This document shows positions 20,876-31,828 of a stretch of 64,000 nt of DNA, in pieces. Position numbers and translations under genes: made by a program. Within the stretch, counting starts at the first letter, position 1, and each line of letters begins with the position of its first letter. The notes under the pieces were generated by a model. That model had not been told where the DNA came from. It saw nothing but the letters and a program-made list of their open reading frames with translations, and did not search any database. The stretch is taken from the NCBI GenBank assembly GCA_016718345.1, contig JADKDN010000005.1, positions 1 through 64,000 on the forward strand, read 5' to 3'. Source of the stretch: Flavobacterium sp. Lineage in GTDB: Bacteria; Bacteroidota; Bacteroidia; Flavobacteriales; Flavobacteriaceae.

Positions 20876-22016
20876 TTACTTATTCCAAAATTCAAGATAT
20901 TTATTTGCGATATTGACATAGTGATGTTCTCGTTCAATAAAAATTCTTGCTTGATTACCAATTGCCACTATTTCTTGAGGATTTTCAATGAGATGAGAAA
21001 GTTCATTTACCAAATAATCTACATCAGGTAATGCATTTATTGCCACTTTTTCAGATAAATTATAATGTTCGGTAAATACTGTTTCTGCACCTGTGAATAC
21101 CACTTTTCCCTTTGCCATAGCTTCTAAAGCATTATAGCCTTGGTCAAAAGAGTATACTTGGTCTAATACAATATGAGCTGCACTATATGCTTTTTGATAG
21201 TCTTTATAAGGTAAGCTAGTAGCAGTAATTACTTTTACTTTTGAGGGATATTTTTCTTCAATTTTAATCAAAGCTTCATCAAAAAAGGAGTTCCCTTTTT
21301 TTACAGAACTGTATTTATTGACTCCGTGAAAAATTACTATTTTATCATTAATCGAATTTGGAGAGAACGCTATTTTGTCAGTATTAATAGGATTCGGAAT
21401 AAAAGTAAAATTGGTCTGAGTTTGGGACATTGGAATTTTATAATCCAAATCAGAAACCAGTATTCCATTAGAACGAGTGCTTACAAATTCATATAATTTT
21501 TTATAAGGCTTAGTCACATACTTGAGGCTGTAATCGTATTGACTTTTTAATTTTGGATTAGTAAAGTAAGGCGTTAAGATGGAATATTTTAGATTGTTTT
21601 TTAATAAAATAGCTATAATTGGAGTTTCTTCACCACATATTAAAAGAAAAATTTTATGATTTTTTGAAAATACTTTTCTAAGCAGGGATATGCTCCATCT
21701 AGGAAAGGTTTCAATGGCATTTGAATTGATTAACTGTACGACATCGTAATTTTGCAGTTGAGGTAAAATCAAATAAAAACGAATTCCTTTTTCAATACTT
21801 TCTAGATTAAATTTAAATACCCTAAGGGTAATTTTTATTTAAATAGGCTAAAACTAAGTTTGATGAAATTATCTTTGGAGCAATACTTATATCTACATGA
21901 AAATTTTTAAACTTGTCGCCAGTTCCTACAATAGTAACTTCATGATTCAAAGATTCTAAACCTTCTTTTAGTGAATTGTGCAACCTGCTGTATTCTCCAA
22001 TTAAAAGTATTTTCAT
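20876..22016 (-). CDS. Glycosyltransferase, GT4-like GT-B fold (one frameshift)
   Basis: The N-terminal segment MKILLIGEYSRLHNSLKEGL (start 22016) is the usual GT-B opening. The break at ~21820 separates it from the rest. Later landmarks are NFTFIPNPINTDKIAF, KIVIFHGVNK and the donor-binding region YSFDQGYNALEAMAKGKVVF, which holds the conserved Glu in 'NALEAMAKG'. It ends EREHHYVNIANKYLEFWNK. It probably acts in the cytoplasm in surface-polysaccharide or glycan assembly. It is divergent from the GT2 gene at 22058. Confidence 0.82.
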
Positions 22017-22057
22017 TAATCAAATAAGTTTTATATTTGCGTAAATATAAAAATAAA

Positions 22058-22882
22058 TTGACGAGTAGATATAATAATCTAGATTTAGAAATTTTGATTT
22101 CTACTATGAATAAAAAATCTCTGGATTTTTTAGAACCTATGTTTCCTTTTTCACATTTCTCTAATTTTTCTATTTTAATTGTCAATCAAACCCAGAAGGA
22201 TTCACTTCTCACTTCTGATTATCCAAATATTAAGATAATCAATTCATTTGAAAAAGGGCTTTCAAGAAGCAGAAACTTGGCACTTCAAAACGCTACAAAA
22301 AAACTTTGCTTGATTGCAGATGATGATATTGTTTATGCTCCCGATTTTGAGAAAGAGATTGTAAATGCATTTAATACGTTGGAGGATGCTTCATTAATAA
22401 CCTTTAATCATCAAAGAGTAGGGGTAGATAAACCTCAAAAAATCGCTACTGAAATTCATAAACATACGCTAAAAAGTATTTGGAATGTAAGTTCTATTGA
22501 AATTGCATTTAGCCTTGATGCTATAAAAAACAACAGTATTGTTTTTAATGATTATTTTGGTCTAGGCTCTGTTTTTGAAACAGCTGAGGAGTTTTTATTT
22601 CTTAGAAGTTCACTACTCCAAAACTTGAAATTATATTACTATCCTTCAGTGATAGTTTCCCATCCAAAGCTTTCCTCCGGAATTCATGAGGGTCAAGACA
22701 AGCTGTTGTTTGCCAGAACAGCTTTGTTTTATAAAACCAAGGGTAAATTAGCCTATTTATGGTTAATTAAATATTTGTTTTTTCTTTTAAAAAATGATTA
22801 CATAAAAAAAGAGGAATGTATCCAGAAATTTAAAATTGGTATTGCAGGAATACGAAAATATAAGGAATTAGAAAAAAAATAG
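22058..22882 (+). CDS. Glycosyltransferase family 2
   Basis: GT-A fold. LEILISTMNKKSLDFL is the first strand, GLSRSRNLALQNATKKLCLI precedes the metal-binding ADDDIVYAPDFE, and HEGQDKLLFARTALFYK closes the catalytic part. The start is uncertain. The longest frame begins at TTG 22037, but that TTG lies within TATATTTG (22032-22039), a good -7 box, so it cannot be translated from that promoter. TTG 22058 is the next candidate and keeps the first strand. ATG 22106 would cut into it. Part of the carbohydrate cluster. Confidence 0.8.
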   Translation: MTSRYNNLDLEILISTMNKKSLDFLEPMFPFSHFSNFSILIVNQTQKDSLLTSDYPNIKIINSFEKGLSRSRNLALQNATKKLCLIADDDIVYAPDFEKEIVNAFNTLEDASLITFNHQRVGVDKPQKIATEIHKHTLKSIWNVSSIEIAFSLDAIKNNSIVFNDYFGLGSVFETAEEFLFLRSSLLQNLKLYYYPSVIVSHPKLSSGIHEGQDKLLFARTALFYKTKGKLAYLWLIKYLFFLLKNDYIKKEECIQKFKIGIAGIRKYKELEKK

Positions 22883-22918
22883 TTGTAAAGTATTATTATA
22901 TTAAAAATAGATTCCAAA

Positions 22919-23906
22919 ATGATATTTAACACGGAGAAAACTATAATAAGCATAGGAGATTTTGTTGATGCATTCTATAAGATTAAATTCAAAGGAACTA
23001 GGTTTGTTCTTTCTAAATTTTTTAATATTTCTAATGAAAGTAGAATATCTTCAAAATGGGATGTTTATGCATCTGAGTCTGATTTTGGATTGTTCCTGAA
23101 ATTAAAGAATCATGGAATATTAAAATCTCGGGAAATTCGGATATGTTTTATGAAGATTATGTTTATGAAAAGTATTTAAAAATAGGATTAATATTTCTTT
23201 GCTTTCTATTGGATGTGGAGAAGGAGGACATGAAAGGAAGTTTGCAAAATATTCTAATTTTGACCAAATTATTGGAGTAGATATTTCAATTGGAAGTATA
23301 GAAAAAGCTAAAAAGTTGGCAAAAGAAGAAGGTTTTAAAATCAAGTACTATTGTAATGATTTTTTTCGATTGGATTTTTCTAAAACAAAATTTGATGTTA
23401 TTTTATTCAATGCTAGTTTGCATCATTTTGATAAAATTGAATTTTTCTTAAAAACACATATTGAACCTCTTTTAGATGAAATGGGAATTATAGTGGTAAA
23501 CGAATTCAACCTGGAATCGATTACAATGGCGTAAAATCAGTTGCAAGAAGCTAATAAATTATTAAAGAATACCTACAGTTTATAAAACGAGAATTGATGG
23601 AAAAAGTGTTAAACGCAAAGTTTATCGACTGGTTTATTTAGAATGTTAATAGTAGATCCTCACAAGCACCAGATTCTCCTAATTTAGCGGTAGCCTAAAA
23701 ATACGTTTGTTGTTTTAGAAGAAACAAAATTAGGTTGGAATATTTTGCATATTCTTCTCAAGGATATTGCCCATAATTTTTTAAAGAGAGATGAAATCAC
23801 AAAAAGACTTATTCAAGAGTTAATAGAAAAAGAAGATCAATTTGTAGCAACTACGAATGAAAATGATGCTATTTTTGGAGTTTATCAAAAGCGTAATAAA
23901 TCATAA
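22919..23906 (+). CDS. Class I SAM-dependent methyltransferase (multiply frameshifted)
   Basis: SAM-binding motif I is LSIGCGEGGHERKFA (~23200), followed by IIGVDISIGSIEKAKKLA and the motif IV-like FDVILFNASLHHFDKIEFFL. Shifts at ~23090, ~23190, ~23515-23570, ~23630 and ~23690 break the frame. Reading across them gives a continuous C-terminus (NRLQWRKNQLQEANKLL ... KVYRPGLFRMLIVDPSQAPDS ... KLGWNILHILLKDIAHNFL) ending in TAA at 23904-23906. The substrate is unknown; from its neighbours it may methylate a sugar. The high density of shifts fits the poor local sequence quality. Confidence 0.72.
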
Positions 23907-24831
23907 TCATTTAAAAACGGACTTACTCCATCCAATTTGTACTAACAATAAATTTATTTTTAACAATAAATGCAATACTAGCCCTGGAAGCCTTATTAGA
24001 ATTCTTTTTTTTAAAGTCAGGTTCTTAAAATCGATAGATTTTTTAAAAATAGTATAATTTATAGCATCACCATACAATAAGCATTTAACAGCCAAGGAAT
24101 ATCGATTCAAATCCAAAAATTTTTTTAGCGCAGGATTGTTTTTTTCATCTTTACTAAATTTTAAAAAATTCATTTTTTCATTTAAATTTTCTTTCTTTCT
24201 AGAGAGGCTATTTTTATCAAAAATATATCTTGCTAAAATTTTCCAAGAAAATAAAATTGGATAGACTAATCCTATTCGAATCCATAAATCAGTGTCTTGT
24301 CCACTTTTTATAGTAATGTCAAAATCTCCAATTTCATCAAAAACACTTTTATGAAAGACTGCACATGAAGTCCAAATAACACTTTCTTTAGTACTAGCTT
24401 CGAAGTAATTTACCAATTCACAATCACTTGTTTTATCAATTGAATATATCGCTGAAATCACATTTTTAGAGGTTTCAATTTCAAAAGCAGCAGAAAAGAC
24501 TTTTTCTTTAGGGAATCGATTAATATTTTGAAACATTTCTTGCAAAAAATCTGGATACCAATAGTCGTCCGCATCAATAAAAGAAATATAATCTGATTTG
24601 GCTACTGAGATTCCGTAATTTCTAGCTGTAGAAACGCCTTTATTTTCTTTTAAAAAATAACGAATTCTAGAATCATTAAATTGTCTACTTTTTTTCTAGT
24701 ATCTGTCTACCCATCATTTACTATAATGACTTTCAAAATCAATAAAGCTTTTGATTTAGAACACTTTTTAAAGTATTTTCAATAAAATTTTCTTTGTTGT
24801 ATAAAGGAATTATAACAGAAAAAAAAGTCAT
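23907..24831 (-). CDS. Glycosyltransferase family 2 (frameshifted N-terminal third)
   Basis: The C-terminal frame (23907-24545) is intact. It has SVIWTSCAVFHKSVFDEIG and KSGQDTDLWIRIGLVYPILF, the acceptor-side ED/QDTD motif of GT2 enzymes. The N-terminus is spread over three frames: MTFFSVIIPLYNKENFIENT (start 24831), GVSTARNYGISVAKSDYISF and the DxD motif FIDADDYWYPDFLQEM. It ends head-on against the methyltransferase (stops one base apart) and lies 5 bp downstream of the next GT2 on the same strand. Confidence 0.82.
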
Positions 24832-24836
24832 TTTTA

Positions 24837-25748
24837 CTAATTTAAAGGTTTAAAATCTTCTTTTTTATTTTCAATACTACACAAATATCCCAAACGATAC
24901 AAATCAAAAATAAACAATGATGGAGTAGTGCTCGAAAGATTATTAAGAAATAAAGGTTGAGAAGTTTTATAAAAAAAGGAAAAAATAGATAGTAGTTTGT
25001 ATTGTTTTATTCTCGAAAAAACTTTCGATATTTTGAGATAGTTTACATCAATTAACCTATTGTCTATCAAGTGTTTTAAAGCTGTCAATGATTCTTTTTC
25101 TTTTTGTATTGCATCTTCAAAATTATCTAGTCCTAAATGATAAATAGGATTGTCGATATGTATAATTGTACTATTTTTTTGCATCAAATTATAAGAAAAC
25201 AAAGTATCTTCATGCCTGAAATTAGGAATTGTTTCATCAAATGAAACGTCTCTAAATACTGATTTATGAATTAGAAAATTCAATGTAAGAAAACTCAAAT
25301 ATGGATTTTTTTGTCTTGTTTGATAAGGTAATGCTTCTCTAGATTTACCATAAATCCATCGCAATACTTTTTCTTTTTCAGGTTTTTCTTCACGATACAA
25401 CAAGCCACCATTTACAACCTTTATCTCATTGTTGATATGTTTTAGGTATTCAGAAATGAATGTATAGTTTTTAGGCATTACGTCTGCATCCAGATAAAGC
25501 AACCAATCGTACTTCGATTTCTTGGCCAGTAAATTCCTGATTTTGCTTCTGCCTATGTTGGTTTCTAATTTTTTATAATTACAATGTGGAAGGTCATTTA
25601 TTCTTTCGTTTTCTAAAAAAATCAGATTTGAGGCATCATCCAAACATATAATTTCATACTCAATTCCAGTTTGTTCAATTTGTTTTTGAATAGTTGAAAC
25701 TAAACTGTAAATAGTATAATTATATGTAGGAATGAGTATGGAAATCAT
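24837..25748 (-). CDS. Glycosyltransferase family 2
   Basis: 303 residues, intact. Strand 1 is MISILIPTYNYTIYSLV, followed by EIICLDDASN and NIGRSKIRNLLAKKSKYDWLLYLDADVMP, with the DAD metal-binding motif. NFRHEDTLFSYNL carries the acceptor-side ED motif. It has no membrane helices, so it is cytosolic. It is tandem with the neighbouring GT2 genes at 23907 and 25764, all minus-strand, suggesting one transcription unit for a branched surface glycan. Confidence 0.88.
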   Translation of the reverse strand: MISILIPTYNYTIYSLVSTIQKQIEQTGIEYEIICLDDASNLIFLENERINDLPHCNYKKLETNIGRSKIRNLLAKKSKYDWLLYLDADVMPKNYTFISEYLKHINNEIKVVNGGLLYREEKPEKEKVLRWIYGKSREALPYQTRQKNPYLSFLTLNFLIHKSVFRDVSFDETIPNFRHEDTLFSYNLMQKNSTIIHIDNPIYHLGLDNFEDAIQKEKESLTALKHLIDNRLIDVNYLKISKVFSRIKQYKLLSIFSFFYKTSQPLFLNNLSSTTPSLFIFDLYRLGYLCSIENKKEDFKPLN

Positions 25749-25763
25749 TTGTCAATTCGTTTT

Positions 25764-26840
25764 TTAATTTTTTTCATCTTTCAATCCTAAAATACTAAAG
25801 AAAAAGCTAAATAATATAATTTGAACTCCTATAATTATTGTTGTAACTGGTATAATTCTTAAGTTGTTTGAACTTCGGTGAGCCTAATTGTTTTTCGCCA
25901 AGCGTAATCCATGCTCAATACCCAATTAGAGTTGTATAATCCTAAATCTCTTTTCTAAATTTATATATCTAAAAAGTAAATTGTAACGGCTACTTTTTGG
26001 TAATAAATTTTGTGTTACTGCAAAAACTTTCGTAAATCCATAAAAAACGACAAACTGAAAACCAATTAATAATAGGCTTGTTGCATATAATAAAGTATGC
26101 ACATCAAAAGTTACAGTTAAAATTTGTAAGGGACTTATTATTAAAATTGAAGAAAGTACAACCCCTCATTAAGATGCCTGGTAAAGAAACCATAGGACTG
26201 TATGGAGGGTGTCTCTCCGTCCTCCAAGTATTTAAATGGGGTTTTCTGCTTCTACATCTTATAGAATGGTCGGACTCCATATTTAATTTAAAAGATTGGA
26301 TTTTACTATCTTTCGTGCAAATTCCATTCCTGATGTGTAGATCTTTTTAAATAAGCTTCCTTTGAAAACCTCTCGTCCAGACTCCTATTGGGATTTAAAG
26401 AATCTTCCAAAAGATAGTACGGGATTCCCAATTATGTAAAAAGGTAGCTCCTTTTTGGATTCCTCCAGCGATTTCCAATTAATCTGCGCCTCTCTAGGTT
26501 TTTCGATGAATGAAGTTAAATTCTAAAATCTAACTATCATCAGCATCCCATAATAATGTATTTTCCCTGAAGCATTCTCATTCCTCCTTTTAATGCTTTC
26601 CCCCTTATTAGCAATCGAAATATTTTGCCTGATTTAGGCTATTTCTTGGGCCGTCGGACCTTATCGCATAATTACTTCTCCGTTATAGCGTTTGTCTTAA
26701 AAAACGATTTGCTTTTCGTGCAAATTGCTGTTTCTGTTCATTAAGGCAAAGGCCTATTGAAAATTCTTTCTCATTCGTTGTGTTTTGAAAACAGTATTGA
26801 TAAAACTAAGCAATCTCTAATCTATCAATTATTATAAAAA
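25764..26840 (-). pseudogene. GT2 glycosyltransferase with C-terminal membrane helices, heavily corrupted
   Basis: No long frame survives, but pieces of a DPM1-like GT2 appear in order across all three minus frames: SIGLCLNE, ENASGKYIIM, then GDADDSYDFLEFN with one base restored, MGNRWRGGIQKGATFLHNW, NPVLSFLGRLFFKSPIGVWD, RSRKPHLNTWR, SPLQILTVTFDVHTLLYATS, LLLIGFQFVVFYGFTKVFAV, TQNLLPKSSRYNLLFRYINL and SFFFSILGLKDEKN. I count well over a dozen small indels, plus apparent missing blocks (the usual GDFHCGLRGF segment is absent). This is either a decayed gene or a stretch of very low sequence quality. Confidence 0.65.
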
Positions 26841-26857
26841 GTATTCTTTTATAACAC

Positions 26858-27699
26858 TCACAATTGCACCAAAGCAATATTCCCAATAGTTATAAAAACT
26901 AAAAGTATTATAAATTTTGAAATAAATTGTTTCTTATGTAACAAAAAAAGAAAACTCAAAAGCAATAGGATTAGCATTAAAAACAAATCTTTAACTTCTC
27001 CAAAACCAATTATGATATTGCTTTTATAAATTGTAATCCATTTTGCAAAATTATTTTTTATCAATTTAATTGTCATAGATGAAGTCATTTTATCATTAAG
27101 AACTATCCTTTCTTCATCTGATAATTTTTCATTAAAGAATTTTACTCCATCATCATTAATCGTAAAATTGGAAATATTGCAGTAATTTTTGAAAAAGAAA
27201 TCTATTTTATCTATGTCTTTTGGTATCTGATTGAGTAGTAATTTTTCTTCAAGTTTGGCATAAACAAATTTAAAATAATCTTGTTGGTCTTTATTTTCAA
27301 ATACAAGATAATCGTCTTTATCGGATACAAAATGGGTGATTACTTGAAGTCTGTCAGGTGTTGTGACGCTGATTGTGTCTTAATTTATGAAAAAATATCG
27401 CTGCTAAAAGGGGACTGCGATTATGGAAAAAATTAAAATAGATTCTTTTGTTAAAAAAAAATGTCATAAGTAAGACTGCATTAGGGTATGGGAACAAGAA
27501 TAAAAGACCTCTAACTAAGATTAAATGAAAGTTAAAATAAAGAAATAGATTTAATTTTGCTAGGTTTATTCCCAATTATTTCCATAATAAAAGTATAATG
27601 GTAGCATGCTTCTGAGAGTATCAGGTTTGCTGATTTTATTCCGGAAAAAATAGGCAAAATTAAACCAATAAATAAAATAATAGCAAGCCATTTATTCAT
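26858..27699 (-). CDS. Hypothetical polytopic membrane protein (frameshifted)
   Basis: The N-terminal piece from ATG 27699 is MNKWLAIILFIGLILPIFSG, a membrane helix or signal. Further hydrophobic pieces follow in other frames (~27400-27560, ILIFSIIAVPFLAAIFFH). A soluble loop then reads through DRLQVITHFVSDKDDYLVFE to DDGVKFFNEKLSDEERIVLN, and the last helices are DLFLMLILLLLSFLFLL and FIILLVFITIGNIALVQL. At least three shifts are needed to join them. I do not recognise the family. Its place after glycosyltransferases suggests a role in the same envelope-glycan unit, by context only. Confidence 0.5.
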
Positions 27700-27919
27700 T
27701 CGATTCTTGGGCGTTATAAAAGCTACTAAAGGTAGCTAAAAATTGGAAAAAATTAAAGTAGAATAAAATTTTCCCAATATTTGTTAAAAGCTATGAAAAT
27801 GGATACCACAACTTCTAAAATTCCATTTGCACGGTATGGCCTGGCTTACCAAAAATCTGTGAATAAACTTATTAGATATAAATTAATTTTCAGAGAAATA
27901 AATATTTTAGATAACATTA
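27700..27919. other. Intergenic stretch, no gene seen
   Basis: The 220 bp are AT-rich, with stops in all frames. A forward frame (27781-28020) overlaps ftsE in antisense and shows no protein-like features. It could contain the 5' leader or a damaged N-terminal part of the membrane-protein gene at 26858-27699. Confidence 0.4.
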
Positions 27920-28603
27920 TTATACCGTTCTCTGAACTACTTCAAAAATTTTGTTGTCTTCACATTTTAGAGTTTTGGAAGGATACTTCATTAACAAGGC
28001 ATAATCATGCGTTGCCATAATCACAGTTTTTCCGTTAGCATTAATTTTTCGTAATACTTCCATAACTTCAACGCTGGTTTGAGGGTCTAAATTTCCAGTA
28101 GGTTCGTCGGCCAAAATCAATTCTGGGTCGTTCAAGAGTGCTCTTGCAATAGCAACTCGTTGTTGTTCTCCTCCAGAAAGTTGGTGTGGCATTTGGTTAG
28201 CAACCGATTTTAAGTCTACTTTTTCTAAAACTTCATCAATTTTTACTTGCATTTCCTCTTTATCCGTCCAACCAGTTGCTTTTAGCACAAACAACATATT
28301 TTCTTTGACACTTCTATCAGGTAATAATTTGAAATCTTGAAAAACAATTCCGATTTTTCGTCTCAAATAAGGGATGTTATCTTCTTTCAGACTTGCCAAA
28401 TCATAATCAACAATACTCGCTTGTCCTTCAACTAAGGGTAAATCAGCATAAAGCGTTTTCATAAAACTACTTTTTCCAGATCCTGTTTTACCTATAATAT
28501 ATAAAAATTCACCATGATGTACCTCAAGGTTAATATTCGATAAAATAACTTTGTTTTCTTGATAAATCGTTACGTTTCTTAAAAATAGAATAGGTTCAGA
28601 CAT
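27920..28603 (-). CDS. ftsE: Cell-division ABC ATPase FtsE
   Basis: 227 residues, intact. Walker A is IIGKTGSGKSSFMKTLYAD, the Q-loop VFQDFKLLPDRSV, the signature HQLSGGEQQRVAIARALL, Walker B LILADEPTGNLD and the H-loop MATHDYALL. The short length without extra domains and the 'QDFKLLPDRSVKENM' segment fit FtsE, the ATPase that works with FtsX to drive peptidoglycan hydrolases at the septum. ftsX is not adjacent in this window. It is divergent from the TPR gene. Confidence 0.9.
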   Translation of the reverse strand: MSEPILFLRNVTIYQENKVILSNINLEVHHGEFLYIIGKTGSGKSSFMKTLYADLPLVEGQASIVDYDLASLKEDNIPYLRRKIGIVFQDFKLLPDRSVKENMLFVLKATGWTDKEEMQVKIDEVLEKVDLKSVANQMPHQLSGGEQQRVAIARALLNDPELILADEPTGNLDPQTSVEVMEVLRKINANGKTVIMATHDYALLMKYPSKTLKCEDNKIFEVVQRTV

Positions 28604-28773
28604 TGTGATTTTGTTTATTGTGTAAAAGTAATAAGATAACGTTGGTATTCAAAATAAATTTCAGAACTATTACTGATAATACAACATTGTTAAAAAAATG
28701 TTCATAATAAAACCCAGATATATATCGTTATGCATTACAGAGTGATACTTTTGAACTAATAAATACAATCATT

Positions 28774-31700
28774 ATGCGTAAATTTTCGAGCTTACTTTTT
28801 TTGTTTTTTTTGATGAAGTTTAGCAATGGTATTGCCCAAAAATCAGCTATTTATACTAATGATTTGCAGGAGTTTAATAGGGCACTTTCTTTGTTTACTA
28901 ATAATCAATATCAATCGGCTCAAATTATTTTTGACAATGTAAAAACAGTCAATACCAATAGTGATGTTCAAGCAGATTGTGCATATTACAGTGCTATTTG
29001 TGCGATTCACCTCAATCAAAATGGAGCCGACGAAATGATGGAAAATTTCATTAAAGACTATCCCACCAGCTCAAAACAGAATCAGGCTTATATTGAAGTA
29101 GCTCACTATTATTTTGATCAAGGAAAATTTCCCCAAGCCTTAGAGTGGTTTGATAAAGTTGACGAAAGTACCTTGAGTTATGATGATTTAGATCGATTTA
29201 ATTTTCAAAAAGGATACAGTTATTTTAGTGGTAATAAGAAAAAAGAAGCTGTACCGTATTTTAATAAAGTGTTGAATTCTAAAGAATATGGTTCTCAAGC
29301 AAAGTATTACTTAGGTTTTATGGCCTATGATAATGACGATTACAAAATGCCAATAAGTATTTTGAAGAAGTTTCTGGGGAGGAAAAATACAAAGAAAAAT
29401 TATCCTATTTCAAAGCCGATATGAACTTCAAATCAGGGAATTTTCAAAAAGCTATCGATTTAGGATTGGTGGCAATGCCAAAATCAAATGCTTCAGAAAA
29501 ATCAGAATTAAATAAAATTATTGGAGAAAGTTATTTTAACTTAAAACAATACGACAAAGCGATTCCCTATTTAAAAGAATACAAAGGAAAAAAAGGGAAA
29601 TGGAATAATACCGATTTCTATCAATTAGGATACGCCTATTATGAGCAAAATGATTATGAAAATGCCATTTCTCAATTCAATAAAATCATCGGCGGAAATG
29701 ACTCTGTAGCTCAAAATGCCTACTATCATCTTGGGGAATGTTACATGAAAACCAACAGAAAGCAACAAGCTCTAAATGCCTTTAAAAATGCTTCTGAAAT
29801 GCAATATGATTTAAAAATTCAGGAAGATGCTAATTTGAATTATGCTAAATTGAGCTACGAAATTGGAAATTCCTATCAGTCTGTACCAGATGTTTTGTCT
29901 GCTTTTTTAGAAAAATATCCAAGTTCTCCAAATAAACAAGAAATTGAAACTTTATTGATTAATTCGTTTATTACCTCTAAAAATTACAAAGGAGCATTAG
30001 ATTTATTAGAAAAAAATAAAAGTTTTGCTAATAAAGAGGCTTATCAAAAAGTGACTTTTTATAGAGGCCTAGAGTTGTATACCGATGGAAATTATCAAGA
30101 AGCGTTGTCGATGTTCAAAAATCTATTGCAGAACCTAGAAATGCTAAATTTACTGCCAGAGCTACTTTTTGGAAAGGAGAAACGGAATATGTGCTCGATA
30201 ATTTCAATGAAGCTTTGATTAGTTTCAAACAGTTTGTAGCGATTCCAGAGTCAAAAGCAACTCCAGAAAATAAGAATATCAATTACAACATTGCATACTG
30301 TTATTTCAAACAAAAAGAATACGACCAAGCTGGAAATTATTTCCAAAGCCAAATAGACGCAACCAAAGATGACAAAATTCGTTTGAATGATGCCTATTTA
30401 CGCTTGGCAGATTGCCGATTTGTTACTGCAAAATATTGGCCAGCAATGGATGCATACAATAAGGTAATCGAGTTAAAAAGCGTTGATGCCGACTATGCCG
30501 CTTTCCAGAAAGGAATTAGCTATGGATTTGTCAATAAAAATGATAGAAAAATTGAAGATTTGAATAAATTTATTTCGGCTTACCCAAAATCACAATATCG
30601 CGACGATGCTTTGTTCGAGCTTGGAAATACCTATGTTACAGAGAAAAAAAATGATTTGGCAATCAAAACCTATGACCAATTAATCAGTGAATTTAAGAAT
30701 GGTTCTTATGCTTCTAAAGCAATTTTACGTCAAGGTTTAATTTATTATAATGCTGAAAGCGATGCTTTAGCTTTGGCTAAATTCAAAAAAATTGCTGCCG
30801 AGTATCCAAAAAGTCCAGAAGCTCTTGAAGCGGTTTCAACGGCTCGTTTAATTTATGTAGATAACGGAAAAGTGGATGAATATGCCACTTGGGTTCGAAC
30901 TTTAGATTTTGTTGAAGTTTCGGATGCAGAATTGGATAATGATAGTTATGAGGCTGCCGAAAAACAGTATTTGCAGAATAATATCAAGCAGTCTATTGTT
31001 TCATTAAAAAATTATGTGAATAAATTTCCTAATGGAATTCACGCTTTGAAAGCTAATTTTTATTTGGCTCAGTGCTATTTTGCTGATGGAGCAGAAACGA
31101 ATGCAATTCCAAATTATGAATATGTAACGGCTTTGTCTAGAAATGAATTTACAGAGCAATCTTTATCTCGATTAGCTCAAATTTATTTGAAGAAAGAGGA
31201 TAATCAAAAAACCATTACTGTATTAAAGCGTCTTGAATCCGAAGCTGATTTTCCTCAAAATGTCACTTTTGCACAATCCAATCTGATGAAAACCTATTAC
31301 GAACAAAAGGATTATCCAAATGCAGTAATTTATGCAGAAAAAGTGTTGTCAAATCCAAAAATGGATGACAAAGTAAAATCGGATGCCCAAATTATAATAG
31401 CACGTTCTGCTATTCAAACTAATGATGAGCCGAAAGCTAGAATAGCTTACGCCAAATTGCTTACTATTGCCAAAGGGGAATTAGCAGCGGAAGCCTTGAA
31501 TTATGATGCCTATTTTAAAAACAAAGACGGAAAATTTGAAGCATCTAATACTACTGTTCAAAAATTGACCAAAGATTATTCAGGATACAAATATTTTGGA
31601 GCAAAAGGATTAGTGGTTATGGCAAAGAATTTCTATGGATTAAAAGACAGTTTTCAAGCCACTTATATTTTAGAAAGCGTTATTAAAAATTTTAGTAATT

Positions 31701-31786
31701 TTTCTGATGTAAAAGAAGAAGCGCAACAACAATTAGATGAGATTAAATCACAAGAAGCAAAAACCAATTCATCCATTCAGAATTAG
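28774..31786 (+). CDS. Large TPR-repeat protein, exported (two frameshifts)
   Basis: About 1003 residues after joining three overlapping pieces at ~29365-29425 and ~30120-30200. A signal peptide (MRKFSSLLFLFFLMKFSNGIAQ) is followed by at least a dozen TPR/Sel1-like helical pairs, e.g. YIEVAHYYFDQGKFPQALEW, YYHLGECYMKTNRKQQALNA and AIYCYFKQKEYDQAG-type units up to AKGLVVMAKNFYGLKDSFQA. It is probably a periplasmic scaffold. It is followed after 42 nt by an IVP-type element and then an outer-membrane barrel protein. I infer that TPR and barrel form the original pair. A TACTTTTG -7-like box is at 28746-28753. Confidence 0.85.
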
Positions 31787-31792
31787 ACATTT

Positions 31793-31817
31793 AGATAACA
31801 GACAAATAGATAATAGA
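31793..31817 (+). repeat. Left arm of inverted-repeat element around the first IVP gene
   Basis: Starts 7 nt after the TPR stop. It is made of degenerate ~7-8-nt units (TAGATAA, CAGACAA, TAGATAA, TAGAAAT). AGACAAATAGATAATAGA (31800-31817) is an exact 18-bp inverted match to 32253-32270, and AGATAACAGAC (31793-31803) an exact 11-bp inverted match to 32237-32247. Confidence 0.8.
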
Positions 31818-31828
31818 AATAAACAATT

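Noticed and set aside
26078..26350. 90-codon plus-strand frame
   Set aside because: It is antisense to the corrupted GT2 gene, whose conserved blocks lie on the minus strand in this interval.
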